NCBI GenBank assembly: GCA_965218935.1
Contig: CBDCMH010000011.1
Span: 372,001-436,000 of the forward strand
Direction: 5' to 3'
Source of the DNA: JADFOI01 sp965218935
GTDB lineage: Bacteria; Acidobacteriota; UBA6911; RPQK01; JADFOI01
Length of the DNA stretch: 64,000 bases
Shown here: piece after piece, positions 60,935 to 64,000 of the stretch
How the letters are laid out: each line of letters opens with the position of its first letter
Position numbering within the stretch: position 1 is the stretch's first letter
The notes under the pieces: model-generated
Databases searched by the model: none
Told to the model about the DNA's origin: nothing
What the model saw: the letters and a program-made list of their open reading frames with translations, nothing else
Position numbers and translations under genes: made by a program

Positions 60935-61933
60935 CTAAGAGACAGTGGGAACCGATGCTGATCGGGCTAGTTTAGCATTGATCGCCTGCCGACGGGCAAG
61001 GGTGACTCCTTTCAATCTTCTCCTTTTTGTGTGGATGGAATCTCGTCTTGCGAAGTACATGTCATCGGGTGTGACGTTACCCAGGGCCTCGTGATAGCGC
61101 CTGGAGTTGTAGTAGTCGATAAAGACCGCGATTTCTCGCTCCAACTCCTCGGGTGTCTCCCAGACCATTAGGTTGATGCGTTCCTTGCAGGAACGATGGT
61201 AGCGTTCGATCTTCCCGTTGGTCTGGGGATGATAGGGTGAGGCCAGGATGTGGCCCAGTCCCTTGGTCTCCAGATACTGACCAAAGTCTTTGGAGATCAA
61301 AGCCGGTCCGCGGTCTGTCACCAGCCGGGGCCGATCAGACAACGGAGCCTGTTCCACACCCGTTCTCTCACAAGCCGCCTCGACCACCTGGCTGAAGTCT
61401 CCAGCACGCATGGCCGTGTGAAGTCCCCAGGCCAGGATCCTCCGGCTAAAGTCATCCAGTACTGAGATCAGATAGTACCAGCCCCAGTTCTTGACCAGAA
61501 GATAGGTCGCATCCGTTTGCCACTGCTGGTTGGGTCGGGTCGTCTTGATTCGATATTCCGATTCGGCTGGAAAGCTCCGGAGTTGAACCTCCCGAATCAG
61601 CCCTTCCGCTTTCAAAATCCGGTAGACCGAGGATTCCGAGACCGTAAACCCGCACCTATCCGTCACCTGGCAGCTCACTTCTCGTGAGGACCACTCTGGA
61701 AACAGCAGCGCCATCTCCAGGATTCGGTCCCGTTCTTTGGGCAGGATCTGATTCCAAACCCGTCCTGATCCTGGGGGACGGTCCCGCAAGCCTGCCAACC
61801 CCCTCTTTCGAAAGTGGTGTCTCCAGCGATAGTAGGTCGAGCGGGGGATCTCGAGTTGATCCAGCACCTCCCGGACCGGTAACTCGGAGGCCTCCACTGT
61901 CCTTAAAACTTCCAGCTTGTGCTCGCTGAGCAT
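60935..61933 (-). CDS. IS3-type transposase OrfB, copy 2
   Basis: 332 residues, identical to OrfB of copy 1 (15018-16016), with the same DDE residues (QTDATYLL, VTDRGPAL, KIERYHRS) and the same minus-one relation to orfA. Full length and apparently functional. Confidence 0.93.
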   Translation of the reverse strand: MLSEHKLEVLRTVEASELPVREVLDQLEIPRSTYYRWRHHFRKRGLAGLRDRPPGSGRVWNQILPKERDRILEMALLFPEWSSREVSCQVTDRCGFTVSESSVYRILKAEGLIREVQLRSFPAESEYRIKTTRPNQQWQTDATYLLVKNWGWYYLISVLDDFSRRILAWGLHTAMRAGDFSQVVEAACERTGVEQAPLSDRPRLVTDRGPALISKDFGQYLETKGLGHILASPYHPQTNGKIERYHRSCKERINLMVWETPEELEREIAVFIDYYNSRRYHEALGNVTPDDMYFARRDSIHTKRRRLKGVTLARRQAINAKLARSASVPTVS

Positions 61934-61953
61934 CCTCTGATACCTCCTTCGCC

Positions 61954-62280
61954 TTACAGGCCCAAACTTTTTTTTAGCTTTTGGTTCTCCACTACCGTCT
62001 CGGCCACCGCCTTCTTCAAGGCCTCATTCTCCTCCTTCAAGCGACGCACCTCACCGGAAGTCGCATTCCGTTGGGTCTCCCGGGTTAGACCGTTTTTGCC
62101 CGAATCCAGGAAGGCCTTGGACCACTTGTAGTAGATCGAAGGTTGAATCCCTTCTTTGCGGCACAGTTCGGTGACGGGAATCTCTCCGCGGAGCCCCTCC
62201 AAAACGATGTGGATCTTCTCTTCGGCCGTGAATCTCCGGCGGGTGGCCCTACGGATCTGTTTGACGACGTCTGTGGTCAT
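61954..62280 (-). CDS. IS3-type OrfA, copy 2
   Basis: 108 residues, the same protein as in copy 1; one codon differs silently (GAG instead of GAA in the AEEKIHI segment). Same helix-turn-helix and leucine-zipper-like end, and the same A8 slippery run before the stop. Confidence 0.92.
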   Translation of the reverse strand: MTTDVVKQIRRATRRRFTAEEKIHIVLEGLRGEIPVTELCRKEGIQPSIYYKWSKAFLDSGKNGLTRETQRNATSGEVRRLKEENEALKKAVAETVVENQKLKKSLGL

Positions 62281-62439
62281 AGCGTTCTCCTTTTGGTTGT
62301 GCCATGACCAGCATCGGCTTGCTCTGATGGGCTGTCAAGATCAGCCCTTTGAGGGGGTGAGATCTCACCCCCTCAAACCTTCCAACTCTCTCTTAACTCT
62401 CGGCCCTATGTGTCCCACTTTCGCTGACGGGATACACTC

Positions 62440-63549
62440 AGGAGCGGCTGTGGTGCCCCACACCACATTGGTATAGGTCCCTGCAGGGAGGACGTTGTCG
62501 GCGAAGGCAGCCAGTTGATCCACGAAGGCCATGAGCCAGTTGGGATCGAAGATATTGGCGGCATCAGGGTCGGTGCTGGTGATGATGGCATCGGTGGTGT
62601 CGCTCAGAGAGGGAAGGGGACCGAAATCACCATTTGACCCTACCAGATTGTCCATCTGCATCCCTGCCAGGCTTGTAAATGCTGAGGCTGCAGCGGTTGC
62701 CGCATTGCCGCCACCGGGATTGTTGTTCATCAGTCCCAGGCCCGGTTTGGGAGCTCCCGCGATTAGAGCTCCGTTTAAGGCATGCTGGCGGCCGTCCATA
62801 TCAAAGGTATTGCCGTTATAGGTGATGTTGACGTTGGGTCCATAGATGGTAAAGGCCTCGTCGAAGTTAAAAGTGGTATCCCGCTTGAAGGTGGTCTCAA
62901 TAATGGCAATGGCGTTTTGGGTGTTGGTCCCGTAGACCGCGCCTTCGGTGGCAGATCCGCGATGAACTCCCATCACTCGGAGAACGACTGTGCTATCGGT
63001 GTCCACAAGGGGGTCGCTGTCCCCATCATCATTATCGGTCAATCGGGCGAAGTAGCGCCCCGTGCCCACGGAAACTCCGCCGGGAGCGGTCAACAGGCCA
63101 TTGATGGTTCGGGTTCCGATGGCAGCAGGCGGACTGGCATAGTCGATGTGCATGGCCTCAATGGGAGAGAGAGGATTTCGATTGAAATACCTCAACTCTG
63201 TGGTCCCCGTGGGAACCGGAAAATTCAGATACTGGTTCACATTGGTGGCGCTGGCCAGAAGACTGGTCAGAGAATTTCCCCGGAAGAGGCCCTGGCTCAG
63301 GTTGAAACCGGCATCGGCAATCAACAGGGACTGCTCGCGGGCTTCAAATTCGTTGCTGCTGGAGAACTCGGTCATGCTGGAGAAGGTCAAGGAAAGTCCC
63401 AAAAGCATGAAGAGCGTGGAACAGATGAGAACGAGCAGCAGTGCCATGCCCCGCTCGTCCTGGATCCGATTTCTTCCTGCTTGAGAGGGCACGCCGTTGT
63501 TGGGCGCTTTATTTCTGGATCGCGTATTCTTCAATAGTGTGGACAACAT
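62440..63549 (-). pseudogene. N-terminal part of a PilX-like pilus assembly gene, interrupted by IS
   Basis: 370 codons from ATG 63549 up to the IS junction; the frame then runs a little into the IS before stopping. The N-terminus has a prepilin-like hydrophobic segment (ERGMALLLVLICSTLFMLLG) with SSSNEFEAREQSLLIADAGFN, as in PilX proteins that join minor pilins at type IV pilus tips. Large beta-rich body (VGTGRYFARLTDNDDGD, DTDSTVVLRVMG). The C-terminus is at 60723-60894. A PilW-like gene lies upstream. The gene is probably inactive. Confidence 0.82.
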
Positions 63550-63747
63550 ATCGGATTCCTTTCCTGTCTGCAGCTCAATAGGGCGTAAGTTTATTCCCTT
63601 GAAGGGGACCCACTAGGCTGTTTTCCGTAGTTTACCCCTGAAAAGTGTGAATAACCGGTGACAATCGTCACCCTTTTTCGTGCTTTCCGTGCTCAGCAAA
63701 ACGTGCAGCCAAAATGGATGTCATGCGGCTCCTCTGTCAGCATCGCA

Positions 63748-63781
63748 CGACTGCACGACTGCACGACTGCACGACTGCACG
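63748..63781. repeat. Micro-tandem repeat, 8-bp unit
   Basis: Four copies of gcacgact in tandem right next to the stop of the PilW-like gene. Confidence 0.75.
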
Positions 63782-63783
63782 AA

Positions 63784-64000
63784 TTAGGGGGTGATGTGGT
63801 TCTGATCGGCGACGTAGGAGAAGAACTGATAAGACTGGGTGCGCACCATCACGTCAGATTCCAGGGTGACCGAGTTTGGGCTGCCCGTTTGCTGGTCCGG
63901 GTTTTCGGTCTCCACGGCCAGTTCGATATGGGCTTTGGCGATTTGAGTGCCGTCGGTGGTCGTGTTTCCCTGCACATCATAAAAGGTCCAGTTGAAAACG
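63784..64000 (-). CDS. PilW-like pilus protein, N-terminus beyond window edge
   Basis: Only the C-terminal 71 residues or so are visible and the frame stays open to base 64000. It reads FNWTFYDVQGNTTTDGTQIA, AHIELAVETENPDQQTGS and TLESDVMVRTQSYQFFSYV, ending at HITP. This beta-rich pattern, with position directly upstream of a PilX-like gene, fits a PilW-type minor pilin. Strength is moderate because the signal segment is off the edge. Confidence 0.6.
   Translation of the reverse strand, partial: VFNWTFYDVQGNTTTDGTQIAKAHIELAVETENPDQQTGSPNSVTLESDVMVRTQSYQFFSYVADQNHITP

Larger units (their letters stand above)
60895..62439 (-). mobile_element. IS3-type insertion sequence, copy 2, inside a pilus gene
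   Basis: Same as copy 1 at 14978-16522 (offset 45917); one silent difference noticed in orfA. It splits a PilX-like gene at codon 370. Left flank gtactc and right flank ctcagg suggest a 3-bp target duplication ctc, but the element end is uncertain by 3-4 bases. The internal palindrome is at 62348-62377. Confidence 0.92.

Noticed and set aside
63655..63685. Terminator (ggtgac/gtcacc followed by T-run on plus strand)
   Set aside because: All flanking genes are on the minus strand, so the T-run is on the wrong strand.

Overview
The window looks like bacterial chromosome from a Gram-negative aerobe with moderately high GC. The best guess is Acidobacteriota or a related phylum. This is an inference from the mix: b6-type cytochrome b genes next to an octaheme cytochrome c, a cox cluster with two subunit III genes, a DUF5916 protein, PilX/PilW-like pilus genes, and many intergenic mini-repeats. 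No 16S rRNA gene is present, so the phylum is not proven.

Layout. 1-4168: lepB, carA and carB on the minus strand; carB runs off the left edge. 4286-5777: an insertion sequence with doubled terminal repeats. 5787-8798: an IHF/HU-like gene with a MerR-like gene, then a probable metal-regulated multicopper oxidase and ZIP transporter pair. 8851-9312: an OsmC-family gene with an in-frame TGA exactly at the redox cysteine, followed by a bacterial SECIS-like hairpin; this is the strongest unusual signal here. 9447-13732: an HD phosphohydrolase and a DUF5916 protein. 13936-16522: tRNA-Pro, a tyrosine integrase and an IS3-type element. 16715-21382: class I aldolase, a PFK with pyrophosphate-type residues, egtB and a flavodoxin-like protein. 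21477-29793: a signalling block with a cyclase-ankyrin protein, an FprA-like reductase and two sensor genes that appear to be one gene broken at a tetranucleotide repeat. 29932-33373: surE, a VTT membrane protein, acyP, apt, two tRNAs and a TPR protein.

33539-41449 encodes a ferredoxin, a HEAT protein, a cupredoxin lipoprotein and a quinol-oxidising complex (Rieske, cytochrome b, subunit IV, octaheme cytochrome c). 41788-46206 encodes an aa3-type oxidase. Together these form a plausible quinol to cytochrome c to oxygen chain. 46307-54777 has a tiny zinc-ribbon protein, dgt, yceD-rpmF, fabD-fabG-acpP-fabF and a PgpH-like HD protein. 54689-57612 has ybeY, a CorC-like protein and ribD. 57609-64000 is damaged by mobile DNA: an IS1182-like element at the ribD stop codon, a frameshifted HTTM gene, and a second almost identical IS3 copy that splits a PilX-like gene; a PilW-like gene runs off the right edge.

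Across the window there are two families of small non-autonomous inverted-repeat elements, several 7-8 bp micro-tandem arrays, and three genes whose frame breaks fall on simple repeats. The breaks may be phase switches, decay or assembly errors; reads would decide.
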